This document shows, piece after piece, positions 1 to 10,655 of a stretch of DNA of 64,000 bases. Both the position numbers and the translations under genes were made by a program. Under the pieces are notes generated by a model that did no database searches, was not told where the DNA came from, and was given only the letters and a program-made list of their open reading frames with translations. Position 1 is the first letter of the stretch, and every line of letters starts with the position of its first letter. Source of the stretch: Fennellomyces sp. T-0311 (lineage: Eukaryota > Mucoromycota > Mucoromycetes > Mucorales > Lichtheimiaceae); the NCBI GenBank assembly GCA_025266875.1, contig JALLLT010000001.1:558001-622000 (forward strand), written 5' to 3'.

Positions 1-1
1 C

Positions 2-2980
2 GCCTTAATAACGCGTTGGCATGTGTCTCGTTGCCAGGGGCAACGACTTTCGAAATCAGGAACTCGACTAGAACGATTCACTAGACAACAACCATGGCTT
101 CTCCCACTCAATCAGCATAAAAAATACTCCACACGGGTCATCAATGCTGGCAAGATACCGTCAAGGAAACGATCGACAAACATGGCAACAGATCGCGAAC
201 TGATACTTTCAGCAGCTTTGGAACAATCATCGGCGTCAACAGCTCAGTCACTGATCAGTATCATGTTTCAAGCGTTACGTCGAGAAGTGCATAACCCAGA
301 ATTAGCGTGGGAGTGTTACAACGATCTGATAGTACGTGGCATGTTGCACTACCTGACGCGAGACGATTTCCGCGAGTTGATTCGGCTGTTTCGAAAAAAC
401 TCAGGCCACACACAGGGTCTGGAATACATCCTGGCACTTGTCGATGACATGTACAGTCTCGGATATCGCATCGGACGGAAAGAAAAAATGTTGATCATGC
501 GATTGCTCGGATTGAACGGCAAACTGACAGAAATGGAACAAGTGTTTCTCGATTTGAAAGAGGAGGGAATGCTGCCCGTGGACGATGATGCGCAGAAACC
601 GTTCAACATTATGCTCGATCAGTACTATATGCAGAAGGACACTGTAGGCGTCGCAACTGCTGCAGAAAAGTCACTGGAGATCTATGGACAGATGATCGAA
701 CTGGGAGTGCAACCAGGCACGGCAGCCACGCGGTTTTTGATGGATAGCATACGCAGTGTCGGGGCATCGGATAATATCGTCGAAACGGTCTGGTCCTGGT
801 TTTGGAACAAAATTGGCATGAATGTTGGTGGCAAGACCGCGGATCTGGAACCATTGCTGTACCGGGAGATGGTGCTCTATTTTGCCAGCGCTGGGCGAGC
901 AGAATACGCGCTCGAGGTCAACGATTTGATGGTGAAGCGAAAGATCAAGCGCGATGTACGGGTTGCCACTGCGCTGATACACAAGGTTGGTCGAAGTGGC
1001 AACATTGAACGTGCCATGGAGATTTTCGACGAAATGACAACAGTGGATGGCATTGAGCCGACACTTGTCACTTTCAATGCTCTGATTGATATCCACGCGC
1101 ACAAGTCCCCCGAACCAGATATTGAAGGTGCAAGCCGAATGTATGAGATGCTGCAAGAATATGGATTGAAACCCGATATTGTCACAATGGGTCCCTTGAT
1201 CGACATGTTTGCCAAAAAGGGTGATGTTCGCATGGTCCGACGACTTTCCCGAGAATTGATCGATGGTCAGCATCTCAAGCCCAACCAGCACATTTACTCC
1301 TCGTTGATTGAATGCTTTGTCAAGCATGAAGACAAACAGTCGGTCATGGATATCCTAACGTTGATGCGCAATTCCAAGGACAGTGCCAAGACGGCGAACC
1401 AAGCGACGTACAATTTGATCATTCGTTCGTTTGCCCGCGATAACGATTTGAAAGGCGCATTGGATCTGCTGCACCTGATGATCAAGGCCAAGATCAGTCC
1501 TAACCCACGAACATTCGTGCCATTGCTGGGACATATTGCAGATCAAGGCAATGTGGCATTAGCCGACAGGGTTGTGAACTTAATGGGCAAGATCGGCACG
1601 CGGATGAATGTGTGGACATACACGGCGCTGCTGGAAGCGTACACACATGCCGGCGATATTCGAGGTGCAGAAAGAATATTCCAAAAGATGAAGAAAAAGT
1701 GTCTACCAAATACCCAAGCTTTCAACGTCCTGATGTACGGCTACATAAAGAAGAACGAAATGGATATGGTGCTGGATACCTATCGGCAAATGCTCAAGTC
1801 GTTTGTCCGCATGAACGAGTATACCTACGGCATATTGATGTACTACTTTTCCCGTCGCAAAGAACCCAAGGCTGTCGAGTCATTGTTGGAAACAATGAAG
1901 AACAATGCCATTGAACCACAAGTCACGAACTGGACCATTCTGATGCAGAGCTATTTCGATGCCGAACGGTTCGAGGATGGTCTGCAGGTGTATGATCGAA
2001 TGAAACTGGCGGGCGTCAAACCCAATTACGTGACCTACAGTTTGATTGTAGCAACGTGTGTGCGTACGGGTGATTTGTCCTTGGCCGAATCTATCGTGAC
2101 GAACGCCATCGATCGTTACGAGCAACATCAGAACAAGCACGCGAACCGTTTGGCGGATGCACACATAACGTCCACCGAAGCGTATTCGCGAAATTTGCCA
2201 TTGACTGTCGACGAGATCCTCAAAAGACGAGAGGAACAGCAGCCACCTGCAGCTAAGCTACCACCACACTTGTTTGACCCCATGATCAACGCCTACATCA
2301 GCCGATCTGAGTTTACCAAGGCCAAGCAGATGTTCCGGCAAATGATTGACTTGGACGTGGCTGTCAGCACGCCAGTGTATGTTTCGATGATGAAACTGTA
2401 TAGACATGAAGAGCGATCGGATATCGTGGAGCGCATGTGGGATTATCTGTATACGCGACAAGAAGACATTGTCCCAATGGCCGATATGGATCCTGAACTT
2501 GGAAGCAGCGTGCCATTGCCTGTGGCGATCAAAGATTATAGCAGCCTACTACTTGAAGGCGAAAACGCCACTTATGAAGCACCGCAAAAGCAGCTTAATG
2601 TAGCATCGCCGTTTGCCCTGTCAATCTACATTGATACCTTGGTCCAAGAGCAACGTTTCGACGACCTTGAGAAACTGTGGGACCAGTTGACGGCTGAAGG
2701 CTATCCATTCGATGAACACAACTGGAATCGATATCTTGCATCGCTTGCTGAATCCGGCAGAATCGATCAAGTATCCACCATGGCGCAAAAGTTCCTCTCT
2801 GACGAGCAGAATGTCGATCGACAGGAACGCAGACTAGACGTACCGACCGATCAAGACAGGCAGTTATATAACAGTACATGCCGCACGCTGGCAGATGCCT
2901 TGGATATTGCGTCGGATGGCTTGACGGAGCGACAGCTGTACGATGCCGTTCTTGGCGCACTTAAAATTAACTCTATATAG
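2..2980 (+). CDS. Mitochondrial pentatricopeptide repeat (PPR) protein, 5' partial
   Basis: Large alpha-helical repeat protein made of about 20 degenerate 35-residue PPR units. Typical unit cores are TYNLIIRSFARDNDLKGAL and AFNVLMYGYIKKNEMDMVL. PPR proteins bind organellar RNA and act in mitochondrial RNA processing, stability or translation. The reading frame is open back to the first base, so the true start and presequence begin are outside the window. The first in-frame ATG is at 182, but upstream of it the frame encodes a basic, Arg-rich stretch ending in KKYSTR, which looks like a mitochondrial targeting peptide, so I treat that part as coding. The C-terminal region after about position 2500 has less regular repeats. 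No intron is needed in the visible part. The specific RNA target cannot be told from the sequence. Confidence 0.9.
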   Translation, partial: ALITRWHVSRCQGQRLSKSGTRLERFTRQQPWLLPLNQHKKYSTRVINAGKIPSRKRSTNMATDRELILSAALEQSSASTAQSLISIMFQALRREVHNPELAWECYNDLIVRGMLHYLTRDDFRELIRLFRKNSGHTQGLEYILALVDDMYSLGYRIGRKEKMLIMRLLGLNGKLTEMEQVFLDLKEEGMLPVDDDAQKPFNIMLDQYYMQKDTVGVATAAEKSLEIYGQMIELGVQPGTAATRFLMDSIRSVGASDNIVETVWSWFWNKIGMNVGGKTADLEPLLYREMVLYFASAGRAEYALEVNDLMVKRKIKRDVRVATALIHKVGRSGNIERAMEIFDEMTTVDGIEPTLVTFNALIDIHAHKSPEPDIEGASRMYEMLQEYGLKPDIVTMGPLIDMFAKKGDVRMVRRLSRELIDGQHLKPNQHIYSSLIECFVKHEDKQSVMDILTLMRNSKDSAKTANQATYNLIIRSFARDNDLKGALDLLHLMIKAKISPNPRTFVPLLGHIADQGNVALADRVVNLMGKIGTRMNVWTYTALLEAYTHAGDIRGAERIFQKMKKKCLPNTQAFNVLMYGYIKKNEMDMVLDTYRQMLKSFVRMNEYTYGILMYYFSRRKEPKAVESLLETMKNNAIEPQVTNWTILMQSYFDAERFEDGLQVYDRMKLAGVKPNYVTYSLIVATCVRTGDLSLAESIVTNAIDRYEQHQNKHANRLADAHITSTEAYSRNLPLTVDEILKRREEQQPPAAKLPPHLFDPMINAYISRSEFTKAKQMFRQMIDLDVAVSTPVYVSMMKLYRHEERSDIVERMWDYLYTRQEDIVPMADMDPELGSSVPLPVAIKDYSSLLLEGENATYEAPQKQLNVASPFALSIYIDTLVQEQRFDDLEKLWDQLTAEGYPFDEHNWNRYLASLAESGRIDQVSTMAQKFLSDEQNVDRQERRLDVPTDQDRQLYNSTCRTLADALDIASDGLTERQLYDAVLGALKINSI

Positions 2981-3578
2981 AACTATCTTTTACCATTTCA
3001 CTTTCTTGTCAGCCTTGGCTGCATAATATATAGCCCACATCTTGCGTAGTTTCTACCAGAGACCGAAATCACCATTCCGACCCGTGTACATAGAGATATA
3101 TACTGTATAGAAAGTAAAAAGAATCTATGCAAAGCCAGCAAATAATACTGCGCGCATCTCCTGCATATTGCTGTTGTGTTGTGTGTGGTCAGAAACTTGG
3201 CAACTACCCATCTTGGCACTGTAAGGTGCGTAGCTGCCAAGTTTATCATTTTGTGTTAGTTACAATTCGAATACATTGATGGACAAGCTGTCTGTGGGTG
3301 CAATACACGACAGCCGAGATTCATTGCGCAAAGGGGGCGGTAAAGAGAGCATGGCTTCTTAGCAATCGAAGATAGGCTTCTATTGGAGTTGCCATTTTAA
3401 GCGACGATTTCCCAGCCCCGCTGTGGGATTTCGTCCAGCAAGCGCTTCTTCCTCTCGACCCACGCCAAGAATACGTTACGTTCTGGGAGGTTGTTTTGCT
3501 GATTCAACTTTGAATGCTTAAGCAATTCCTGCGGAATCAACGTCAATCCATCTACACTTTTAACACCACGAATATTTA
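2981..3578. other. Intergenic, PPR gene to VPS4
   Basis: Contains the PPR gene 3' flank and the VPS4 promoter. A minus-strand frame ending at 3397 has a protein-like tail (see findings), but no ATG outside the antisense of VPS4, so it is not called as a gene. Confidence 0.5.
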
Positions 3579-5251
3579 ATGTCGAATTCCGAGTTCCTTG
3601 CAGTAAGTTCTGTTTTATCAATGAAGGGTACTCCTGGCAGGATTGACTCACGCTTGCGGGGCAATGTAGAAAGCGATTGAGATCGTCAAGAAGGCGACGG
3701 ACGAGGATAACAAGGGCAACTACAAGGAAGCCTATGGTTACTATCAGAACTCGCTGGAGTACTTTATGACGGCGATCAAGTGTAAGTATCAGCGAGGTGT
3801 ATATAGCGTTGTTCCAAAACAGGCTCATCAATAGATAAGATGAAAAGAACGACCGTTTGAAGGACTCGATCCGAAAACGGCTTGTAGAGTATTTGGATCG
3901 GGCGGAAGTGCTCAAGGAGTTCCTGAACGGGCAGGAAGAAAAGAAGCAGCAAGAAGTGGTAGGGACCAACGGGGCAAGCAAAAACGTCAAAAAGTACGTG
4001 TGCCGTCTTTGTTCACGTCGCCGAGGCAATGCACTGATGATTTTGGCCTCTACATAGGAAGAAAGGCGAGGGCGATGACGGCGACGATGATCCAGAAATG
4101 AAAAAGATGCGCGCAAGTCTGACGGGTGTCATTCTGACCGAGAAACCCGATGTGCGCTGGGAAGATGTGGCAGGCTTGGAAGGTGCCAAGGAGGCTATCA
4201 AGGAAGCTGTCATTTTACCTATCAAGTTCCCGCACTTTTTCACAGGCAAACGCAAGCCATGGAGAGGCATTCTTCTGTATGGCCCCCCTGGTACTGGTAA
4301 GTCCTATCTTGCCAAAGCCGTGGCAACCGAAGCCAATTCGACGTTTTTCTCGGTGTCGTCCTCGGATTTGGTTTCAAAATGGCTCGGTGAAAGTGAAAGA
4401 CTCGTCAAGCAATTGTTCCAGATGGCTCGGGAAAACAAGCCAGCAATTATTTTTATTGACGAGGTGGATTCGCTTTGCGGATCGCGTGGTGAAGGCGAAT
4501 CGGAGGCTGCCCGTCGTATCAAGACCGAGTTCCTTGTCCAGATGAACGGCGTTGGTAACGACATGGACGGAGTTTTGGTGCTTGGTGCTACCAACATCCC
4601 ATGGCAACTTGATTTGGCTATTCGAAGACGGTAATGACGTTATTGGTTACCACGGTGACACTCTGTAGCTAACGTGGCAAACAGATTTGAAAAGCGTATC
4701 TACATCCCACTTCCCGATGCGCTCGCCCGAGCTACCATGTTCCAATTGAATGTTGGATCCACGCCATGCCACTTGACCCCTGCCGACTATAAACACCTTG
4801 CTGAACTCACTGAAGGGTAGATCGAGCTAGTGATCTATTCACTGATAGAGTGCTAATGCGAGCATCCTTAGATACTCTGGTTCTGATATCGCCATTCTTG
4901 TCCGAGATGCATTGATGCAGCCCATTCGAAAGGTGCAGAGTGCAACCCACTTCAAATGGATCGAGGCACCTGGCCGCGAAGACTCAAGCGTAATGAAACG
5001 CTACCTGACCCCGTGCTCGCCCGGTGATTCGGATGCGCAGGAGATGACTTGGGTGGACATTGAAGCGGAACAGTTGCAGGAGCCGGATCTCACTTTGCAG
5101 GACTTCTTGAAGGCAGTGCAGAACTCGCGTCCAACAGTTAATAGCGAAGATATCCAACAGCATATTAAATTTACGAACGACTTTGGTACGTCATTACTGA
5201 TTTTTGCACGACAGCGAATGCTAATAGGGGACTACAGGTCAAGAGGGCTAA
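3579..5251 (+). CDS. VPS4: Vps4 AAA ATPase, ESCRT-III disassembly
   Basis: Seven exons: 3579-3602, 3670-3781, 3840-3993, 4058-4630, 4685-4816, 4872-5185 and 5238-5251, giving 440 residues, the usual length for the family. The N-terminal MIT domain (about residues 1-75, with [14 protein letters not shown]) binds ESCRT-III tails. A linker is followed by the AAA module with Walker A GPPGTGKS, Walker [10 protein letters not shown] and arginine-finger region AIRRRFEKR. A beta-domain and the C-terminal helix follow, and the protein ends in the family signature DFGQEG. It hydrolyses ATP to take apart ESCRT-III on endosomes, at cytokinesis and at the nuclear envelope. The last exon is only 14 bases long, but the GT-AG join restores the conserved end exactly. 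It is convergent with MAD2, with 129 bases between stops. Confidence 0.97.
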
Positions 5252-5380
5252 GCTTTTCTACAAGACCGTATGTGTTCCCCTTTGTTTCTTCTTTATATCC
5301 CCGCAAGCTATTTTTTACACCGAGCACATCCCTTTTGTATTTCTGTATCTGAGGGAGTAAATATGAGGTATTCAGGCCGT

Positions 5381-6190
5381 TTAAATATCGTCATCCGTTA
5401 TGCGGTATGCCACGATTGGCTGGATCGTGTGTTTGGAAGTAGCCAGAGGCTTTAATCGGACGTGTTCTCCTCCGCCTGCAATCAGCTTTGGGTCGCTGTC
5501 TCCCCAAGCTGTCGGCACTTCTACGTCGTGATCTGTGTGGGCCAGGATCGTGAAAGTTGCTATCCAACGCATTACTATCTCGTTCCTTTGCATACCATCG
5601 ACGACTTACTATCATCGGGATCGAGTTGAGGCAGCACTGTGACGCTTGCCACGATTTGGCGCATAATTCCCCGTATCTGTGCCTTTACTTCCTTCGTCAT
5701 TTCTTGGTCATAACCAAGTTCGCCGCCGTTCTGAGCTCTCGATTCGATATCAAACTGCCATCGTTCCAGAATATCTCCTGTATCTTTGGATTTGATCACA
5801 ACAATCAGCTTGCTCAGCTTGCTCTCCCGCTGCCAAACTATTTTGCTTGTAAGCAGAGAAAGACGACACGACAAGCACCAGCTTACCTCGGATCTGTGAC
5901 ATGACTTGATCCACATAGTCTTTTAGTTCGTCATTAATCGTGACCAGAAGCTGCATGCCATATTTTCGTTCGAGCTGGAAGTCTTCATGCGGGTAGATGC
6001 CACGTTGATACAGAATACTATTGTCTGGACATTAGCCTATGTCATTGTATACAGTCGAAGCGCGGACCTGTTCACACAGTATTCTGAGCATTGTTGAGTT
6101 TCCCAATCGTTTCATTGTTATACAACACTAATATTTACCAAAGAACTCAACGATGAGGGCATTAGAGCCATCTAAATCAATAGTTTCCAT
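5381..6190 (-). CDS. MAD2: Mad2 spindle assembly checkpoint protein (HORMA domain)
   Basis: Four exons read on the minus strand: 6190-6139, 6024-5887, 5837-5610 and 5559-5381, giving 198 residues. Family signatures are NSILYQRGIYP near the N-terminus, LERWQFDIE in the middle and EVPTAWGDSDPKLI plus the mobile C-terminal segment ending in IVAYRITDDD. Mad2 is a HORMA protein that switches between open and closed forms, binds Mad1 and Cdc20, and inhibits the anaphase-promoting complex at unattached kinetochores. The proposed first exon (METIDLDGSNALIVEFF) matches the LxGSxxIVxEFF element of the family, but the protein lacks about ten residues that usually precede it and about three just after it, so a missed mini-exon is possible. 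The rest is secure. Confidence 0.93.
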
Positions 6191-6239
6191 GTAAAAGTGT
6201 TTGACAGGTTCAAGCGGAAGAAGTGCACGAATTTATCGT

Positions 6240-7523
6240 CCCACTCTGTGATACATATGCGCCTGTATTAGTTATTGCTTGGTTAACGCTCAGGAATACA
6301 CAGAATGGATTAGACCCAAACCATGACCTCAGTATCAACTGAAGGAAGCATTGAACAAATCGCATTCACTATTATCAGTGATTGTGTCAGAAGCTGAAGT
6401 CTTTCTTCTGCCTTGACATGGCCTTCGTGATTGAACCTGGAAAAAAACATGCACCTTGTATACCATTCGATACCCTCGCGTTTACTCTTATTCATATGAA
6501 AAGAGAATTATTCTACGATATTGAAATATAAGTTGTCTCTCTTCACATCCACAATCGACATCCTTTACATGGATTCTCCATTGACAAGCTCCAGTGCATG
6601 TTTGCCGTGGAAATGGAGCGGTACGATGAATACTTACTGCTACAATGACTTGATAGTTACACAGATTTCAATAATGAACAGCATTGTATCTGTCGCTTTG
6701 TAGAACCAGTTCGTTCTCTTTACCTTATGTAAAATCTTGAGCCCCATGGCTAGGATGACCAAGCATTTTGGTTAAGCATTCGCTTCTCTGCTAGTTTGTT
6801 GTGCTGAAGACGCTAAAAGTGAATCATCGCTACAACCTTACGTCTTCGTCAGATCATCACGGAATATATTTACCAATAGGTGCGTAGTAATTTTCTAGTA
6901 CAGTCCAGCAAGTCTTTGAGCGATCATCATGCAGTCCTTCGGATATTCTAGGCATTTATTTGCTACATTTCTACGGTCCGAAAACCCATGAATGTAGTGT
7001 TATCTCAAGTTCCAGGGTAAAGACGCAAGATAAATTCGGATGTGGATAGCAACAGTAACAGAATATGCATTTGCGGGGCTGGAACCGTTAATGTGCTTTG
7101 TCAATATGTCAAATGTATTAAAGAACCGAGAAGAAAACTCTTGATAATGGGCACGTACGTGCAATTCGCTCTTCTGGTATAATAACAAAATGACACACTT
7201 TTACTAAATGGCTAGGGCCATACATCTTCCAATACTGAACTTTTATCATGAAGCAATGTAGTGGCTGTAAGCACAGGATTCGTGAAACTTCAGCATGTAT
7301 AGTATTATGTGCCAGTGCAACAAGTGTAATTGCAGCCTCAATTGTACTCATTATCCTACCTAAGCCATGGATTTTGAGAGCTTACCCATACGTAAGCATC
7401 CGATTTCATACAAAGCAAAAAATGAATGACTTACTTGAGCTCATTGTATGAAACAATAGCGGCGTTGGTTACGCCAGACTCGTTGCCGTCGTAAGTTATA
7501 TTAACAAACATTATGACATTCAT
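6240..7523 (-). other. Unrecognised multi-exon gene or gene relic
   Basis: No complete gene can be built here, but the minus strand has protein-like blocks. A frame starting at ATG 7523 reads into NITYDGNESGVTNAAIVSY. After a plausible phase-2 intron it continues as IMSTIEAAITLVALAHNTIH to about 7200. Further on, a block at 6310-6440 after a splice acceptor encodes RFNHEGHVKAEERLQLL. The nucleotides under HEGHVKAE recur almost exactly at 33007-33036, so this is part of a repeated gene or element. Intervening frames are broken by stops. I do not recognise the protein. It could be a degenerate gene copy or a real gene with small exons; transcript data would decide. Confidence 0.3.
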
Positions 7524-7576
7524 AGATATGGTACTTTATCTCTTCTTCTCTTCTATACAATTCACATTTTAAAGTG

Positions 7577-9508
7577 ATGCGAGAGTCCCGTCGTAGCTGT
7601 GCCATCATAGCTAGGAAAAAAATTACAGAGTACTACGCTAAACCACCGCGTAAATCTTGGCGGTCCAAACATGAAAATGTAATGATCCAAAATGCCACTT
7701 CCGGAGAAGAACCCCAAGCTGCCACGAGAAGGAGAAACCAGGAAGGTGATGCTCATCAAATACCGCAACCTGAGTTACCTGCCGTTTCTGATCAAGAACC
7801 TCAAGTTGTCACCAGAAGGCAAAATCAGGACGATAATATCCACCAAACACCGCAACCTGAGCTACCTGCCGTTCCTGAACAAGAACCTCAAGCTGTCGCG
7901 AGAAGGCAAAGTCGGGATAATGCTATTAATGATAATGTGCCGCAGCCCGAGTTACCTACAGAGGTGTGGCATCATATTCTTGAGAGTATGTCTCCATCCC
8001 AGCTGACTCAAGTTGCCCTAACTTCAAGGACCTTCTACTGGATCGTTGATGGCCACGCAATCTGGAAAAACATAGTAGATACGTATCCACATTTGAATCG
8101 TGTACGCGACGAGGAAGAAATGGAACAAAGATACTTCCCCATGGTTCTATCTCACAGCAGATTTATCTGTGAAAGGTGCTTTGGTCATTCTCCGGGAATT
8201 GGCTCCCATTCAGCTTTGCCAGTATTCATTGACACAGAAAGAAAAATTTTACGTCTTTGCCTAGCATGTCGTCAGACACACTATGATGCTCATCCTGAGC
8301 CAAATGAAGGCCAAGGAAGAGATTATAGAGTTTATGGCGGAGAAATTGGGTTACTGGCTGAGCTGGATCATCTGGTGGAGCTTGAGGAAAGGAGAGTATC
8401 CGGACATATTCAACGACGCAGGATGCTGGAAATTACTTTGGGGTCCATGGGGATCGAAATGGATGAAAACCAAACGGAAGAGAGAAACTTCATTCTACAT
8501 GGTAATGGGCGTGGCTTGAATGAAGCTGTTGGTCAAATTTTAGAGAGACATGGAAGGAATGCGAGACGCGAGCTATTGGAGAATCGATTAAACCAAGTTG
8601 GACTACGTTTACGGGATAACTCGCGAATATGCCACGATTATATCCGTAATGGTGTTGGCAATATCGATTGGGTGGTCACCACTATGGTTGAGATTGACTG
8701 GTTTCTTCGAGAAACAGTATATCGAAGTCTAGACGATATTGCTGATCAAGTTGACGAAATGGGCAGTGGAGATGAAAGTGATTCCCAAGGTTCAGAAGGC
8801 GAAGAGTTATTTTGGCAACGCACCGTTAGAACCAACGCAGAGAGTGATGAGGAGCAAAGGACGGCTGCCCTTCGTGATTACATTCATCAGCGACTAAGTG
8901 AAAGACGATGGAATGATGTGAGCACTGACGAAGATACTCCCAGTCGACCACCTCAGTCATTGTGGCAGCAAATACGTATACTCAGTCGCCAAATATGGCT
9001 GGAGCAAACTGGAGGTCATTATATCACTGCAACCATCCGTCAATTCGAGTCTCTCTTCCTCACTTTTAACCCTATGGATATTAACTCCTTAAGTAACGAG
9101 CTTCTGAGGCGTTACCTGGACTTTGGTGTCCTTGAAGCCACCAACGATGGCTCACAGCATCAGCCGAATCCACACATTACATTCTCTAACGTTTTGGAAA
9201 GCTTCTTAGGAGAAGAAGAGTTTGCAGATTGCCTGAATGCATTGCGTCGAATAATCTTTCACAGGGTGCGATCCACTTACGTAGCGTCGGCTTTAAGAAG
9301 CCTGCCACAAGAAATATCTACCTTTATTGTCTCTTGCAACAATAGACCTGATCTGACGCGGAATGGGTATAATGCGCTGGAATATACTTTTATTTCACAG
9401 CATGTTCCAGTTATAGTGGCACGAGAGAATGTCCACCAATGCTATATCCTCCACCTTTTAGATATACTGAAGGAAACTGGCCTTATCCATGTTGCCACTG
9501 ATCGTTAG
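7577..9508 (+). CDS. F-box protein with N-terminal tandem repeats
   Basis: Single-exon ORF of about 643 residues from ATG 7577. The first 125 residues contain three near-identical units of about 30 residues, each with EPQ...RR(R/Q)...PQPELP. They are followed by an F-box (LPTEVWHHILESMSPSQL to WKNIV, about residues 132-170). A cysteine cluster then follows (CERCFGHSPG and CLACRQTHYD), which may bind zinc. The rest is helical, acidic in the middle (about residues 395-415), with no leucine-rich or WD repeats. F-box proteins join substrates to SCF ubiquitin ligases through Skp1. The substrate is unknown. The architecture is like many lineage-expanded fungal F-box proteins. Confidence 0.8.
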   Translation: MRESRRSCAIIARKKITEYYAKPPRKSWRSKHENVMIQNATSGEEPQAATRRRNQEGDAHQIPQPELPAVSDQEPQVVTRRQNQDDNIHQTPQPELPAVPEQEPQAVARRQSRDNAINDNVPQPELPTEVWHHILESMSPSQLTQVALTSRTFYWIVDGHAIWKNIVDTYPHLNRVRDEEEMEQRYFPMVLSHSRFICERCFGHSPGIGSHSALPVFIDTERKILRLCLACRQTHYDAHPEPNEGQGRDYRVYGGEIGLLAELDHLVELEERRVSGHIQRRRMLEITLGSMGIEMDENQTEERNFILHGNGRGLNEAVGQILERHGRNARRELLENRLNQVGLRLRDNSRICHDYIRNGVGNIDWVVTTMVEIDWFLRETVYRSLDDIADQVDEMGSGDESDSQGSEGEELFWQRTVRTNAESDEEQRTAALRDYIHQRLSERRWNDVSTDEDTPSRPPQSLWQQIRILSRQIWLEQTGGHYITATIRQFESLFLTFNPMDINSLSNELLRRYLDFGVLEATNDGSQHQPNPHITFSNVLESFLGEEEFADCLNALRRIIFHRVRSTYVASALRSLPQEISTFIVSCNNRPDLTRNGYNALEYTFISQHVPVIVARENVHQCYILHLLDILKETGLIHVATDR

Positions 9509-9621
9509 CGAGCTAGCGTAGTATTGTTGCATCTTCACATATAACGGAATGGGTTGAGCTTCACTTTATAATTAGTTCTATTTTTTCAATAATATTATTT
9601 TGTTATGTACATACTAAGGAT

Positions 9622-10095
9622 ATGAGCAAAGCAAAACCGATAAAGGAAAATGTCATGGAAGGCGTCGTAAAAGTCTATGTCGATTACACCACTCCGGTCG
9701 AAAAATGTAATGATCGATTTTTAAGTCAATCTAGTAGCAATAAGCAGCTCGAACAAGACAGCAACCTTTGCCAGCTTCCATCATGGAAGAGTCTTGCAGC
9801 AACACATATTCAGGATCCTGATTGCCTCCTCCAAATTCCATCTGACTCGCACAAGGCTGATGCTAAATCTATGCGCATTTCACGCTATCGTAATATCAAA
9901 CTATCCTTGTGTCCTGTTATTCCACCTTACGGAAATCGTATAGACCTGGTACAAACAATGAATGATCATATTAGTGGTATCTTTTCTAATTATCCCGAAG
10001 AATTTGCAATGTCTAATGTAGACATGGGTGGCTTGATGCAATTTCAGACGTATGACCTTGGGTTAGCGCTCATAGAAGAATACTTTAGAGAATGA
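9622..10095 (+). CDS. Small hypothetical protein, 157 aa
   Basis: ORF with ATG at 9622 and TGA at 10093-10095, only 113 bases after the F-box gene. I recognise no domain. It has no signal peptide or membrane segment and a mixed, slightly polar composition, ending in an acidic helix (GLALIEEYFRE). The flanks are AT-rich. It could be a real orphan gene or the last exon of something larger. No splice acceptor upstream forces either view. Confidence 0.4.
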   Translation: MSKAKPIKENVMEGVVKVYVDYTTPVEKCNDRFLSQSSSNKQLEQDSNLCQLPSWKSLAATHIQDPDCLLQIPSDSHKADAKSMRISRYRNIKLSLCPVIPPYGNRIDLVQTMNDHISGIFSNYPEEFAMSNVDMGGLMQFQTYDLGLALIEEYFRE

Positions 10096-10655
10096 ATCGT
10101 TTTGGATATGCCATTTTTTTATTACGAAAAATGTAGTATATGTTTTGTGATACAATATCATGACAATCAAGACTGTTATCGGGCGATTGGCATATTACAT
10201 CAATCGCCTATCGCAACCGATGATATTGCTATCAAAATGGTCCAAACAAAACAAACATTTGAAATATAACAGTACTATGCTTTACAATACAAAGCTTTAT
10301 AGTATATATAGATTATCGGTATATCAATCCAATTAAAAGAAATGTATTCCAAAATGTTTGGAATATGAAAGTATTTAACGAGATAAATGGTGAGGATAAG
10401 TAGAGCTTTTCGAAGTTCGTAAGTAAGAAGCTAAAATATGCTGCTTGACAGTATGTTGCTTATGTGACCAGTCAATCGCCTTCATCAACATATGAAAGAT
10501 TGATTCTTGTAGCCTTCCAAACTCTGCTTCCACGACAACGATTTTCAAGCAACTGATTAGTGCCGGTGTGGGTCGGGTGCTCCACCATTCATTTCTTTTC
10601 AAGTCCAGACAATGCAACAACGACCTTCTCAGACCACCCAACCTTTCACTCCTAA
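10096..10655. other. AT-rich intergenic region with a hairpin
   Basis: Contains a perfect 8-bp inverted repeat (ggcgattg at 10182-10189, caatcgcc at 10201-10208, 11-base loop). A 95-codon open frame on the minus strand (10662-10375) has only a TTG start and overlaps the ATG16 start; I do not call it a gene. Confidence 0.4.
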
